From: Streptomyces caelestis
GTDB lineage: Bacteria > Actinomycetota > Actinomycetes > Streptomycetales > Streptomycetaceae
Direction of reading: 5' to 3'
NCBI RefSeq assembly: GCF_001279005.1
Contig: NZ_LGCN01000108.1
Coordinates: forward strand, 62,001 to 126,000
DNA: 64,000 nt
Each line of letters starts with the position of its first letter. The first letter of the stretch is position 1. Shown here piece by piece: positions 1 to 10,896 of this stretch. The position numbers and the translations under genes were made by a program. A model generated the notes under the pieces. It did no database searches and had not been told where the DNA came from. It saw only the letters and a program-made list of their open reading frames with translations.

Positions 1-1432
1 TGACCAGGAGGAGCAGCGAACCGGGCGCCACGGCGACCCGGTGGGCCGCCGGGTGGGGCAGGCCGAGGCCGAGCAGCGGGCCGTGCTCGTGGAGGTAGGC
101 GGTCGTGCCGTCGGGGCTGTGCAGCAGCGGGGGCAGGTGCCCGGCGTTCGCGACGCGGATGGCGTCGGAGCCGGACTCGATCAGGACGATGCACAGCGTC
201 ACCGTGACACCGGGTTCGACGGAGGTCAGCAGGTGGTCGAGCCGTTCGAGGATCACCTCGGGCGGGTGCCCCTCCACCGCGTAGGCGCGCAGCGCGTGCC
301 TGACCTGGCCCATCACCACGGCCGCGTCCAGGGAGTGGCCGGCGACGTCGCCCACCGCCACGACCAGGCCGTCCGGCGTGTCGATGGCCTCGTAGAAGTC
401 ACCGCCGATCTCGGTGTGCTCGTCGGCGGGCAGGTAGCGCACCGCCAGGTCCGCCCGCGCGGTCTCCGGCAGGCTCTCGGGCAGGAAGCTGCGCTGCAGG
501 GTGAGCGCGAGCGCGTGCTCCTCGCTGTAGCTGCGCAGTGCCTCCAGGGCCAGCGCGCCGGCCTGGACGAGCTGGTCGAGCAGTTGCTCGTCGTCCGGCG
601 TGAGAACCGCGTCCGCCGGGGTGACGACGGCGATGGGCGGGCGGTCGGGTCTGGCGCGGCCGAGCACGGTGCGCCGTCCCTCCGGGGCCTTCAGGCCCGG
701 CGGCAGGCAGGGCAGGTCGAACGCGGCCGCCTGTCCCTGCCGTGCCCGGGCGGGGGCGTCGCCGCGGTGCGGCCAGGCGGGGACGGCGTGCACCTGCGGT
801 CCGTCGTGCGGCGTGGAGGTGTCCTGGTCGTGCCAGGTGTGGGCGACCAGCGCGCCGTCCTCCGGCGCGGTGAGGAAGGCCGCCGCCTCGCAGCGGAGGA
901 CGGCCGCCGCCCCCTCGGCCGTCACCCTGACCAGCTCCTGCGCGTCGGTGGCGCCGTACAGCGCCAGCGTGATGCGGTTGAGCAGGTTCAGGCGGTCCGC
1001 GAGGAGTTCCGCGCGGCGGCGGGCCCGGGCGTAGCGCAGGTTGGCGGTGACCGTCGCGAGCAGTTCGTCGGGGGCGATGGGCTCGACCAGGTACGCGTCG
1101 GCCCCGCGGTAGAGCCCCTGCGCCCGGTCGTCGACGGTGATGGCGGAGGCGGAGATGTTGATCACCGGGACCGCGGCCGTGGCGGGGTTGCCCTTGATGC
1201 GCTCGCAGACCTCGAAGCCGCTCATGTCGGGCAGCCGGACGTCGACGACGGCGAGCTCGGGCGGGGGACCCGGCCCGTCGAGCAGTTCGAGCGCGCGGGT
1301 GCCGTCCTCGGCCTCGGTGACCTCGTGCCCGGCCCGGCGCAGGGTGGTGGCGAGGACGTAGCGGTTGGTGGGGATGTCGTCCACCACCAGGATGTGCGCC
1401 GGACGGTTCTCCGCGTCGGGGGGAAGGGTCAT
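1..1432 (-). CDS. Receiver-GAF-PP2C (RsbU/SpoIIE-type) phosphatase, C-terminus cut by window edge
   Basis: Response-regulated serine/threonine phosphatase expected to dephosphorylate an anti-sigma antagonist. 477 codons are visible. Residues 10-130 form a receiver domain (acidic pair in LVVDD near 18, phospho-acceptor D64 in VVDVRLPD). A GAF-like segment follows, then a PP2C/SpoIIE domain with EIGGDFYEA, VGDVAGHS and NAGHLPP. The reading runs off base 1 at LLLLV, just before the usual TDGL metal-binding motif, so only the last part of the phosphatase domain is missing. The ATG overlaps the stop of the upstream hybrid kinase by 4 bases (ATGA), so the two are translationally coupled and the kinase is the likely phosphodonor. 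Family call is firm; the exact target is inferred. Confidence 0.9.
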   Translation of the reverse strand, partial: MTLPPDAENRPAHILVVDDIPTNRYVLATTLRRAGHEVTEAEDGTRALELLDGPGPPPELAVVDVRLPDMSGFEVCERIKGNPATAAVPVINISASAITVDDRAQGLYRGADAYLVEPIAPDELLATVTANLRYARARRRAELLADRLNLLNRITLALYGATDAQELVRVTAEGAAAVLRCEAAAFLTAPEDGALVAHTWHDQDTSTPHDGPQVHAVPAWPHRGDAPARARQGQAAAFDLPCLPPGLKAPEGRRTVLGRARPDRPPIAVVTPADAVLTPDDEQLLDQLVQAGALALEALRSYSEEHALALTLQRSFLPESLPETARADLAVRYLPADEHTEIGGDFYEAIDTPDGLVVAVGDVAGHSLDAAVVMGQVRHALRAYAVEGHPPEVILERLDHLLTSVEPGVTVTLCIVLIESGSDAIRVANAGHLPPLLHSPDGTTAYLHEHGPLLGLGLPHPAAHRVAVAPGSLLLLV

Positions 1433-3261
1433 GGGTGTTGTTCCTTGGCCGTGGACGGCTCCGGCCGGGCGGGAAGGGACTCCTGCGCCGCGGGTGGCCC
1501 GGCCGGCAGCCGCTCCAGGGCGTCCGCGAGGGTCGCGGTGGTCAGGTACGACTTGTTCAGCACGGCGTGGGCGCCCGTGAGGCGCGTCCGGTCGACGAGG
1601 GCGGGTTCGAGCGCCGTCAGGACGATCACGGGTACGTCGGCCGTCGCCGGTTCGAGGGCCAGCCGCCGCCGGACCTCGTAGCCGTCCGGGTTAGGCATGG
1701 TGAGGTCCAGGAAGACCACGTCGGGTCGCACGCGCTCGACGGCCGCGACGGCCCCGGCGCTGTCCGTGACCGTGGTGACCGTCTCGGCCAGGCCCTTCAG
1801 CATGGCCCGGAAACCGGTCACGAAGGCCTCGTCGTCGTCGACCACCAGGACCGAGGGCACCGGACCGCGGGCGGCCGTGGCCCGCCTCTCCCGAGCCGCC
1901 GGCCGGGCGGGTATCTCGACGACCACCCGGGTGCCGACCCCCACCTCGCTGTCCAGCCTCAGGGTGCCGCCCAGGAGTTCCGTCAGCTTGCGGGCGTACG
2001 GCAGCCCGAGGCCGGTGCCGGGCCGCCCCCGCTGGTGCGGCCCGCGCACCTGGTAGAACTCCTCGAACACTCGCTCGACTTCAGGGGGCGGGATGCCGAC
2101 GCCGGTGTCCTCGACCCGGAAGACGACGCGGGCGCCGTCCTCGCGGTCCTCCTCGGCGACGTCCAGCACCACCGCGCCGTCGCCCGTGAACTTCAGCGCG
2201 TTCGACAGCACGTTCCGCAGGATCCGGGTCAGCATGACCTCGTCGGTGACGAGCGTGCCGTGCGGCGTCCGGTCCGGGATGCGCAGGTCGACCCCGGGCC
2301 GCGCCGTGCTCTGCAGCATGCCGCGCAACTGGTGCAGCAGCGAGCGCAGGTCCACCTCGGCGAGGTGCGGCTCCAGACGGCCGGACTCGGCCTTGGCCAC
2401 GTCGAGGAGTTCGTCGACGAGGGCCAGCAGCGTGCTGCCGGACGCGTGCACCATGGCCACCTGCTGGCGCTGCTCGTCGGAGAGCGGGTCCGCCGCCGTG
2501 TCCAGCAGCAGCTGGGCGAGGGCGATGACGGAGTTCACCGGCGACCGCAGCTCGTGGCTGACGTTGGCCCAGAAGCGGGTCTTGTACTCGTCGGCCAGTT
2601 CGAGCTGGCGGGTCTTGTCCTCCAGCTCCGCGTAGAGGGCGACGACCCCGCTGTTGGTCTCCTCCAGCTCGCTCGCCAGCTCGGAGTAGAGCGCGAGGAC
2701 GCCGGCGTTGGTCTCCTCCAGTTCGGCGTTGAGCCGCTGGAGCTCCTCCTGCTGGCGCTGGGACTCCTCCAGCGCGGCCAGCAGATGACGGTTCTGTGTG
2801 CGCAGGGTCTCGATCAGGTCGGCCGCGGTGTCGGTGCCGACCAGCGAACCGCGCACCTCGCCGGCCAGTTCGGCGGCGGACGCCGTCGGCGCGGGGATGC
2901 GCTGGGCGAGCACGAGCCGGTGGCGGCCGTCCTCGTCCGAGAGCCGCAGGGAGCTGCCGTCGAGCAGGCGGGAGGCGGCGGTCAGCAGGGTCGACGGCGG
3001 CCGGTGGGCGCCCCGCCAGTCGAAGCGCACGGCCAGGCACACCCCGTCCCGTTCCTCGAGGCACAGCTGCGCGGTCAGGTCCGAGGCGCCCTTCAGCTGT
3101 TCCCCGGCCTCGCTCACCACGGTGGTCAGCCGGACCAGGGAGCCGCCCGTCAGGCCCGCCGCCCGGCAGGCGGCCTGGGCGCACCGGCGCAGCGTGACCA
3201 CGTCCCCGTCCCTCATGAGCAGAAGGGTGGCCAGCTCGTGGACGGGCGCCCCGGAGGTCAT
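1429..3261 (-). CDS. Hybrid histidine kinase with C-terminal receiver domain
   Basis: 610 residues. Residues 1-145 form a poorly conserved N-terminal sensor-like region without membrane segments, so the protein is cytosolic. Residues 150-225 are a coiled coil containing a near-duplicated ELEETN-GV-ALY-EL unit. The HisKA phospho-acceptor is H236 in NVSHELRSP; the ATPase domain has LSNALKF (about 352), EDTGVGI (about 384) and GTGLGL (about 415). Residues 468-585 are a receiver domain with the acidic cluster VVDDDE and phospho-acceptor D519. The start is the ATG inside the 4-base overlap with the upstream phosphatase. Position between an RsbT-like/PP2C protein and a receiver-PP2C protein suggests it feeds a second signal into the stressosome branch. 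What it senses is unknown. Confidence 0.92.
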   Translation of the reverse strand: MTSGAPVHELATLLLMRDGDVVTLRRCAQAACRAAGLTGGSLVRLTTVVSEAGEQLKGASDLTAQLCLEERDGVCLAVRFDWRGAHRPPSTLLTAASRLLDGSSLRLSDEDGRHRLVLAQRIPAPTASAAELAGEVRGSLVGTDTAADLIETLRTQNRHLLAALEESQRQQEELQRLNAELEETNAGVLALYSELASELEETNSGVVALYAELEDKTRQLELADEYKTRFWANVSHELRSPVNSVIALAQLLLDTAADPLSDEQRQQVAMVHASGSTLLALVDELLDVAKAESGRLEPHLAEVDLRSLLHQLRGMLQSTARPGVDLRIPDRTPHGTLVTDEVMLTRILRNVLSNALKFTGDGAVVLDVAEEDREDGARVVFRVEDTGVGIPPPEVERVFEEFYQVRGPHQRGRPGTGLGLPYARKLTELLGGTLRLDSEVGVGTRVVVEIPARPAARERRATAARGPVPSVLVVDDDEAFVTGFRAMLKGLAETVTTVTDSAGAVAAVERVRPDVVFLDLTMPNPDGYEVRRRLALEPATADVPVIVLTALEPALVDRTRLTGAHAVLNKSYLTTATLADALERLPAGPPAAQESLPARPEPSTAKEQHP

Positions 3262-4304
3262 CGCTGCCCGTGCGCGGCGACGACGATCCCGGCGTCGTCC
3301 CTGCGGACCGCGGCCTGGTTGAGGATCTGGGTGGCGACCACGACCGGGTCCTGGGCGAACAGCCCGGGGAAGTCGGCGGGCTTCCACCGGTCGCTGAGGC
3401 CGTCGGTGTGCATGACCAGGGCCGATCCGCGCGGGAAGGGCGCCTCGAAGGCGCGCGCCCTGGGCATCTGCACCCCGACGATGCCGGGCACGGACAGCAG
3501 ACCGTGCCGGGTGTCCGCGGTGCCGACCAGCGCCGTGACGTTGCCGACCCCGCTCAGGTGGACGCGCTGCGCGGCGGCGTCGACCAGGGCGACCGCGACG
3601 GCCGCGCCGCGGGTGCCGCGCAGGTTCCGGTGGATGTCCTGCAGGACGTCCACCGGGTTCGTCCGGGTGCTCTCGCGGAAGGCGTCGGCGGCCCGCTCGG
3701 CGGCCCTGGCCGCCAGGGGGCCGTGTCCGAGCCCGTCGCACATCATCAGCAGCAGGGCCTCGGGGCCGTGACCGCTCACGGTGCGCACGGTCCAGGTGTC
3801 GCCGCACATCTGCTCGCCGCCGATCGGGCGGGTCAGGCCGTCGGCCTCCACCGGTCGCGGAGCCGGCGCCTGCCCGTCGGCCCAGAAGCGGGCCTGGAGC
3901 ACCGTGCCCCGGCCGCGCAGGGAGTGGACGCCGCTGACGTCGGCGAGCCGGCCGATGGCTCCCATGCCGATGCCCAGGCTGCCGGCGGTCGACGTGCCGT
4001 CGAGCAGGGCCCGGGGCAGGTCGTCGATGCCGGGCCCGTTGTCCAGGGAGAGGCACTCCACGGCGGCACGGCCGCCGGTGCGCACCACCCGCAGGGCCAG
4101 CGAGCCGTCGTGCGCGTGCTTGAGGAGATTGGTCGCCATCTCCGTCACGCACAGCTCGACGCGGGCCACCAGGTCCTCGGGGAAGCAGACGCCGCGGGCG
4201 AGCTGCGCGGCCTGGCGGCGGGCGGCGGCGGCCAGCGCCACGTCGGCGCGCAGCCAGTGCACGTCACCGGCCTCGACGAGGAGGCCGCCGTTCACCTGCC
4301 CCAC
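3258..4304 (-). CDS. RsbT-like ATPase fused to PP2C phosphatase (RsbX-like)
   Basis: 348 residues. The N-terminal 140 form a GHKL/HATPase domain (ELCVTEMATNLLKHAHD, then DNGPGID and GIGMGAIG). The C-terminal 190 form a small PP2C domain with metal-binding acids in CGDTW, MCDGLGHG and RRDDAG. In stressosome operons this slot usually carries RsbX, which resets phosphorylated RsbR and RsbS; here the phosphatase is fused to a kinase-like domain. It overlaps the rsbT stop by 13 bases and the downstream kinase start by 4. Family call is confident; a reset role is inferred from position. Confidence 0.88.
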   Translation of the reverse strand: MGQVNGGLLVEAGDVHWLRADVALAAAARRQAAQLARGVCFPEDLVARVELCVTEMATNLLKHAHDGSLALRVVRTGGRAAVECLSLDNGPGIDDLPRALLDGTSTAGSLGIGMGAIGRLADVSGVHSLRGRGTVLQARFWADGQAPAPRPVEADGLTRPIGGEQMCGDTWTVRTVSGHGPEALLLMMCDGLGHGPLAARAAERAADAFRESTRTNPVDVLQDIHRNLRGTRGAAVAVALVDAAAQRVHLSGVGNVTALVGTADTRHGLLSVPGIVGVQMPRARAFEAPFPRGSALVMHTDGLSDRWKPADFPGLFAQDPVVVATQILNQAAVRRDDAGIVVAAHGQR

Positions 4305-4711
4305 TTCACAATGCGCACGGTCGTGCCGGACGGACCGGACTCGATGTCGAACTCGTCCACGAGCCGCTTGGCGCCGCTGAGGCCGAGTCCCATGCCGTTG
4401 CCCGACGTCCAGCCGTCGGTCAGCGCCAGCTCGAGGTCCGCGATGCCCGGGCCCTTGTCCCGGAACTCCACGAAGACGCCGGAACGGCCCGCGTCGACGA
4501 CCGGGGCCGCGCGAACGACACCCCCTCCGCCGTACACCAGCATGTTCCGCCCGAGCTCACTGGCGGCCGTCACGAGCTTCGTCTGGTGCACCAGCGACAG
4601 GCCGCACCGCTGCGCGAGGGTGCGCACCGTCTGCCGCATGCTGACCACGTCGCCGCTGGTGGCGACCGGTACGGTCTCGGTCGAGGTGCTCGCGGCCGCG
4701 TAGTCCTTCAT
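4292..4711 (-). CDS. rsbT: RsbT-like switch kinase (anti-sigma regulatory serine kinase)
   Basis: 139 residues, the usual RsbT length. The GHKL fold is clear: N-box ELGRNML with N56, ATP lid and magnesium motif DKGPGI with D85, and glycine box GNGMGLGLSGAKR. In Bacillus, RsbT phosphorylates RsbR and RsbS, leaves the stressosome and activates a PP2C phosphatase; two PP2C-domain proteins lie downstream here. The start ATG overlaps the rsbS stop by 4 bases. Confidence 0.93.
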   Translation of the reverse strand: MKDYAAASTSTETVPVATSGDVVSMRQTVRTLAQRCGLSLVHQTKLVTAASELGRNMLVYGGGGVVRAAPVVDAGRSGVFVEFRDKGPGIADLELALTDGWTSGNGMGLGLSGAKRLVDEFDIESGPSGTTVRIVKWGR

Positions 4712-5076
4712 GCCCGGCCCGCGGCGATGCGCCGGAGCAGCTTGAGCCCGCGCTCCAGGTTGAGGGCCGTGCGCACGCCGCTCATGGACAGCCCGAGCTC
4801 GACCAGGGTCATCGCGACCGCGGGCCGCATGCCCACGACGATGGTCTCGGCGCCGAGGATGCGCGAGACGGCGGCGTTGTTGGCCAGCATGCGCCCGACG
4901 AAGGAGTCGACGATCTCCAGGGCGGAGATGTCGATCACGACGCCCTTGGCGCCGGTCGCGACGATGCGGTGGGACAGGTCCTCCTGGAGGTCGAGGACCA
5001 TCTGGTCGTCCAGGTCGGTCTGGATGGAGACCAGGAGGACCTCACCGATCTTGAGGACGGGGACGCGGTCGGTCAC
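4708..5076 (-). CDS. rsbS: RsbS-like STAS-domain stressosome scaffold
   Basis: 122 residues forming a single STAS domain. The phosphorylatable serine of RsbS is conserved as S58 in IVDSFVGRML. RsbS packs with RsbR into the stressosome core and holds RsbT until phosphorylated. It lies between rsbR and rsbT with 4-base overlaps on both sides, which favours equal synthesis of the three partners. Confidence 0.94.
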   Translation of the reverse strand: MTDRVPVLKIGEVLLVSIQTDLDDQMVLDLQEDLSHRIVATGAKGVVIDISALEIVDSFVGRMLANNAAVSRILGAETIVVGMRPAVAMTLVELGLSMSGVRTALNLERGLKLLRRIAAGRA

Positions 5077-5921
5077 AGGAGACCCCGCACGTCGTCCTCG
5101 GCGTCCAGCGCGACTTCCTTCAGCGCCTGGCGCAGCGCGTCCGACAGCGAGGCGTTGGTGGGGATGTCACCGAACTCGATGCCGAGCGCCACGATGGTCT
5201 GGGCGATCTGCGGCCGGATGCCCGAGATGGTGCACCGGGCGCCCATCATGCGCGCGGCGACCACCGTCTTCAGCAGGTGCTGCGCGACCTGGGTGTCCAC
5301 GGTCGGGACGCCGGTGATGTCGATGATGGCGTGCGTGGAGTCGGTGTCGACGAGGGTCTGCAGCAGCTTCTCCATGACGACCTGGGTACGGGCCGAGTCG
5401 AGGGTGCCCACCAGGGGGACGCCCACGACGCCGTCCCACAGCTTGACCACGGGCGTCGACAGTTCGAGGAGCTGCTCGGCCTGGGAGGAGATGATCTCCT
5501 CGCGGGTGCGCAGGTAGGCCTCGGAGGTCAGCAGGCCGAGGTCGTCCAGCAGGCGGGAGAACTGGAGGTAGGCCCGTACGCTGTCCGCGTCGCCCGTGAG
5601 GGAGGGCTCCAGCACCTCCTTGAGGGCGAAGACACTGCGGGCGGTGTCGGTGGGGGTGAAGCCCTGCCGGGCGCGGTTGCGGGACAGCTCGATCAGCAGG
5701 CTGCGCGTCTCGCCGAACTCCTCCCCGTGACTGTCCAGCGATCCGGCGGACAGGGCCCTGAGAAGGGCTTCGTACAGCTCGCCCAGTTCGCGTCCGAGCT
5801 CGGCCATGCTCAGCCTGCCGCGCAGGTCCTCGCCGACGGTCCGGGCCCACTGCGCGAGAAAATCATCACGCCGCGCGGTCAGTGTGTCGACCAGCAGGCG
5901 TGTGTTGCTCTCTGTGTTCAC
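5073..5921 (-). CDS. rsbR: RsbR-like stressosome protein (RsbRD_N + STAS)
   Basis: 282 residues from a GTG start. Residues 15-140 are an RsbRD_N-type helical sensor domain; residues 155-270 are a STAS domain. Both kinase-target threonines known from Bacillus RsbRA are kept: T210 in VDTQVA and T242 in IAQTIVALGI. The GTG at 5921 is preferred over an in-frame TTG 18 bases upstream because GGGGA lies just ahead of it, while the TTG has no ribosome-binding site. First gene of the operon; it overlaps rsbS by 4 bases. No adjacent sigma-factor gene is visible, so the regulated sigma factor is unknown. Confidence 0.92.
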   Translation of the reverse strand: MNTESNTRLLVDTLTARRDDFLAQWARTVGEDLRGRLSMAELGRELGELYEALLRALSAGSLDSHGEEFGETRSLLIELSRNRARQGFTPTDTARSVFALKEVLEPSLTGDADSVRAYLQFSRLLDDLGLLTSEAYLRTREEIISSQAEQLLELSTPVVKLWDGVVGVPLVGTLDSARTQVVMEKLLQTLVDTDSTHAIIDITGVPTVDTQVAQHLLKTVVAARMMGARCTISGIRPQIAQTIVALGIEFGDIPTNASLSDALRQALKEVALDAEDDVRGLL

Positions 5922-5978
5922 GTCTTCCCCGCCAAACAATTATTCGATGCGTCATGAAGACGATACGGCAAGGCCGCC

Positions 5979-8357
5979 CTACGGGATTTCGGGAGCGGGC
6001 CGGTCCGGGAGCCGTTCCAGCAGCGCCACGGGCGACCGTCCGAGCAGCTCGTCCAGGCGCACGTGCCCGGTGAACTCCCGCTCGGCCTCCAGCACCCCGG
6101 CCCACCGCCCCCGGGGCAGCGGCAGCCGTGTGTCACGCCAGCCGCCCTCCTCCGCCAGGCGCAGCGACAGGCGGGTCACGACCGTGAGCACCTCGCCGGA
6201 GCGCACGAACGCGAGGCAGTGCCCGGCAGCGGGGCCCTTTGCCGGCAGCGGGTCGTACGACGCGGTGTCACCGAAGACGTCCGGCCGCCGCGCCCGCAGC
6301 CGCAGCGCCGCCCGCGTCACCGCCTCCTTGCCGCTCCCGTCGCTCCCGGCGTCCGCGAACCGCACGGTCCGCCGGTTGTCCGGGTCGACCAGCGCCCGGT
6401 ACTCGCGCTCGGTGCCCTGGTAGAGGTCGGGCACCCCCGGCATCGTCAGGTGGACCAGCGCCGCGCCCAGCACGTTCGCCCGGATGTGCGCCTCCAGCGA
6501 GGCGCGCAGCGCCGCCACCCGTTCGCCCGGCACCCCGCACGGCCCCGCCGCGACGAACCGCGCCACCGCCTCCTCGTACGGCGGCTCCTGCTCCGTCCAG
6601 CTCGTGTACAGCCCCGCCTCCCGCACATGCTTCAGCAGCGCCCCCCGCACCCGCTCCTCCTCCGCCGGACCGAGCCCGAACACCGTCTGCCAGGCCGCCC
6701 ACGCCAGCTGCGCGTCCGGCGCCCCCTCGCCCGCGCGGGTGATCTCCGCCAGGACGTCCGTCCAGCGCTCCGGGCACTCGGTGAGCACCTGCAGCGCCGC
6801 CCGCACGTCGGCACTGCGCTTGGTGTCGTGCGTCGAGACGACCGTCCCGGTCGACGGCCGGTCGCGCTGCACGCGCGCGCAGTACGCGTGGAACCGCTCC
6901 GGGGACACCGCCGGGTCACCGGGGTTCCCGCCCACCTCCGTCGCCGACAGCAGCGGCACGTAGCGGTAGAACGCCGTGTCCTCCACGGACTTGGCCCGCA
7001 GCGCCGACGCGGTCTGCGCGAACCGCGTACGGAACTCCACGTACTCCGCGCCGTCCCCGTACCGCCCGAGCACCAGGTCCCGTACGACGTCCACCGCCCC
7101 GGCCTCCTCGGGGACGGCGAAGGCGAGCCGGGCCTCGGCCGCGGCCTCCTCGGTGACCACCGTGGACGCGTCCACGGACGCGTACGGGCGGTACACCTCC
7201 AGCCGCACCAGCAGCTCCCGCAGGGCGGTGCGCAGCGCCCAGGGCGCGCGGTCGCGCAGCCCGGTCTCCGGAGCGGTCGCGCACAGCCGGGCCGCCACCC
7301 GGGTCAGCCGGTCCACCTCGGTGGCCAGCTCGTGCGTGAGCACCTCGTACGCGGCCCGCCGCGCCGTGGCGTCCCAGTCGCCGCCCCGGTCCGTCTGCGG
7401 GGCCGCGAACCGCCGGTACCGGCCGAGCAGCTCCCCGAACCCCGCCGGGTCCGTGAACAGCCCGTCCACGTGCCGCAGGGCGTCGTAGCCGGTGGTGCCG
7501 GCGACCGGCCAGGAGGCGGGCAGCGACTCACCGTCGGCGAGGATCTTCTCCACCACCGTCCACCGGCCGCCCGTGGCCTCGTGCAGCCGCCGCAGATAGC
7601 CGTCGGGGTCGGCGAGCCCGTCGGGGTGGTCGACGCGCAGCCCGTCGATCACGCCCTCCCGGAGCAGCTGAAGGATCTTGGCGTGGGTGGCCTCGAACAC
7701 CTCCGGGTCCTCCACCCGCACCCCGATCAGCTCGGAGATGCTGAAGAACCGCCGGTAGTTCAGCTCGGTCCGCGCCAGGCGCCACCACACGGGGCGGTAC
7801 CACTGCGCGTCCAGCAGCTGCGGCAGCGGCAGCCCGGCCGTCCCCTCGCGCAGCGGGAACGCGTGGTCGTGGTAGCGCAGCACGTCGCCGTCGGTCCTCA
7901 GGTGGCCGGCCTCCCGGCCGAGCGGCCCCCCGAGCACCGGCAGCAGCACCTGGCCGCCCTGCGCCTCCCAGTCGATGTCGAACCACCGCGCGTGGCGCGA
8001 GGCGGGGCCGTCGCGCAGCACCTCCCACAGCGCCCGGTTGTGGCGCGGGGACATCGCCATGTGGTTCGGGACGATGTCCACGACCAGGCCGAGACCGTGC
8101 TCCCGCGCGGTGCGCGCCAGCTCCCGCAGGCCCTCCTCGCCGCCCAGCTCCTCGCGCACGCGCGCGTGGTCCACCACGTCGTAGCCGTGCCGCGAGCCGG
8201 GCACGGCCTCCAGGACGGGCGACAGGTGCAGGTGGGACACGCCGAGCGAGGCCACGTACGGCACGGCGTCCGCCGCCGCCCCGAACGGGAAGCCGGGCTG
8301 CAGCTGCAGCCGGTAGGTGGCCGTGGGCACCGCCGGGTCAGGTCGCTCAGGTGTCAT
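5979..8357 (-). CDS. treY: Malto-oligosyltrehalose synthase
   Basis: 792 residues, GH13 family, cytosolic. TreY isomerises the reducing-end alpha-1,4 bond of maltodextrins to alpha,alpha-1,1, giving maltooligosyl-trehalose. Typical blocks are visible: TYRLQL near the N-terminus, VDIVPNHMA, GLRVDHPDGL, and MPGVPDLYQGTE near the C-terminus. It follows glgX after a 101-base gap on the same strand, so debranching and trehalose formation are linked. The partner hydrolase TreZ is not in this window and must lie elsewhere if the pathway is complete. Confidence 0.95.
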   Translation of the reverse strand: MTPERPDPAVPTATYRLQLQPGFPFGAAADAVPYVASLGVSHLHLSPVLEAVPGSRHGYDVVDHARVREELGGEEGLRELARTAREHGLGLVVDIVPNHMAMSPRHNRALWEVLRDGPASRHARWFDIDWEAQGGQVLLPVLGGPLGREAGHLRTDGDVLRYHDHAFPLREGTAGLPLPQLLDAQWYRPVWWRLARTELNYRRFFSISELIGVRVEDPEVFEATHAKILQLLREGVIDGLRVDHPDGLADPDGYLRRLHEATGGRWTVVEKILADGESLPASWPVAGTTGYDALRHVDGLFTDPAGFGELLGRYRRFAAPQTDRGGDWDATARRAAYEVLTHELATEVDRLTRVAARLCATAPETGLRDRAPWALRTALRELLVRLEVYRPYASVDASTVVTEEAAAEARLAFAVPEEAGAVDVVRDLVLGRYGDGAEYVEFRTRFAQTASALRAKSVEDTAFYRYVPLLSATEVGGNPGDPAVSPERFHAYCARVQRDRPSTGTVVSTHDTKRSADVRAALQVLTECPERWTDVLAEITRAGEGAPDAQLAWAAWQTVFGLGPAEEERVRGALLKHVREAGLYTSWTEQEPPYEEAVARFVAAGPCGVPGERVAALRASLEAHIRANVLGAALVHLTMPGVPDLYQGTEREYRALVDPDNRRTVRFADAGSDGSGKEAVTRAALRLRARRPDVFGDTASYDPLPAKGPAAGHCLAFVRSGEVLTVVTRLSLRLAEEGGWRDTRLPLPRGRWAGVLEAEREFTGHVRLDELLGRSPVALLERLPDRPAPEIP

Positions 8358-8458
8358 GGGAACCTACGTACCCGCGTGGCGGCCTTTCGTGCCCTCGCTC
8401 CTTCCACCGGGCCGCCCATCGCCCGGACGGGCGACTCCCGGGTGTGCCGGACGTCGTG

Positions 8459-10597
<2,139 letters not shown>

Positions 10598-10896
10598 GGA
10601 TACGACTCTTTCAGGTGTACGGCGCCGGTGGGGCGCCTTGGCTCCGGGTGTTTCCGTGTCTCCCCGAAAGGGCGGGAACCACCTTCTACCCAGGACCCCG
10701 GGTCCGATGACCCCCGTCCGCCGTCGATCTTGCTATGAATCCGCTCACTCCCGGGGGCCCTCGGGGCGGAACGGTCCGGTGATTGCGGGAAGTTGGGAAG
10801 CGAGCCTGTCCATCGGGCTGCATCGTGCGCCGCTGGCGGAGTACTCTCCTTGATCGTCGGGACGGAGTGCTCGGGGGAGCGGAAGGCGGTACGCGG
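10598..10896. other. Divergent intergenic region between glgX and HEPN gene
   Basis: About 300 bases without a supported gene. It contains an inverted repeat of GGCGCC halves at 10621-10637, and two near-identical 10-mers (CGGAGTACTC and CGGAGTGCTC) 26 bases apart shortly before the HEPN gene start. These are possible operator half-sites for the two divergent genes. No strong minus-10/minus-35 pair could be assigned. Confidence 0.4.

Noticed and set aside
5866..6105. Short frame with ATG near 5955 across the rsbR start.
   Set aside because: Out of frame with RsbR, basic low-complexity product, no ribosome-binding site.
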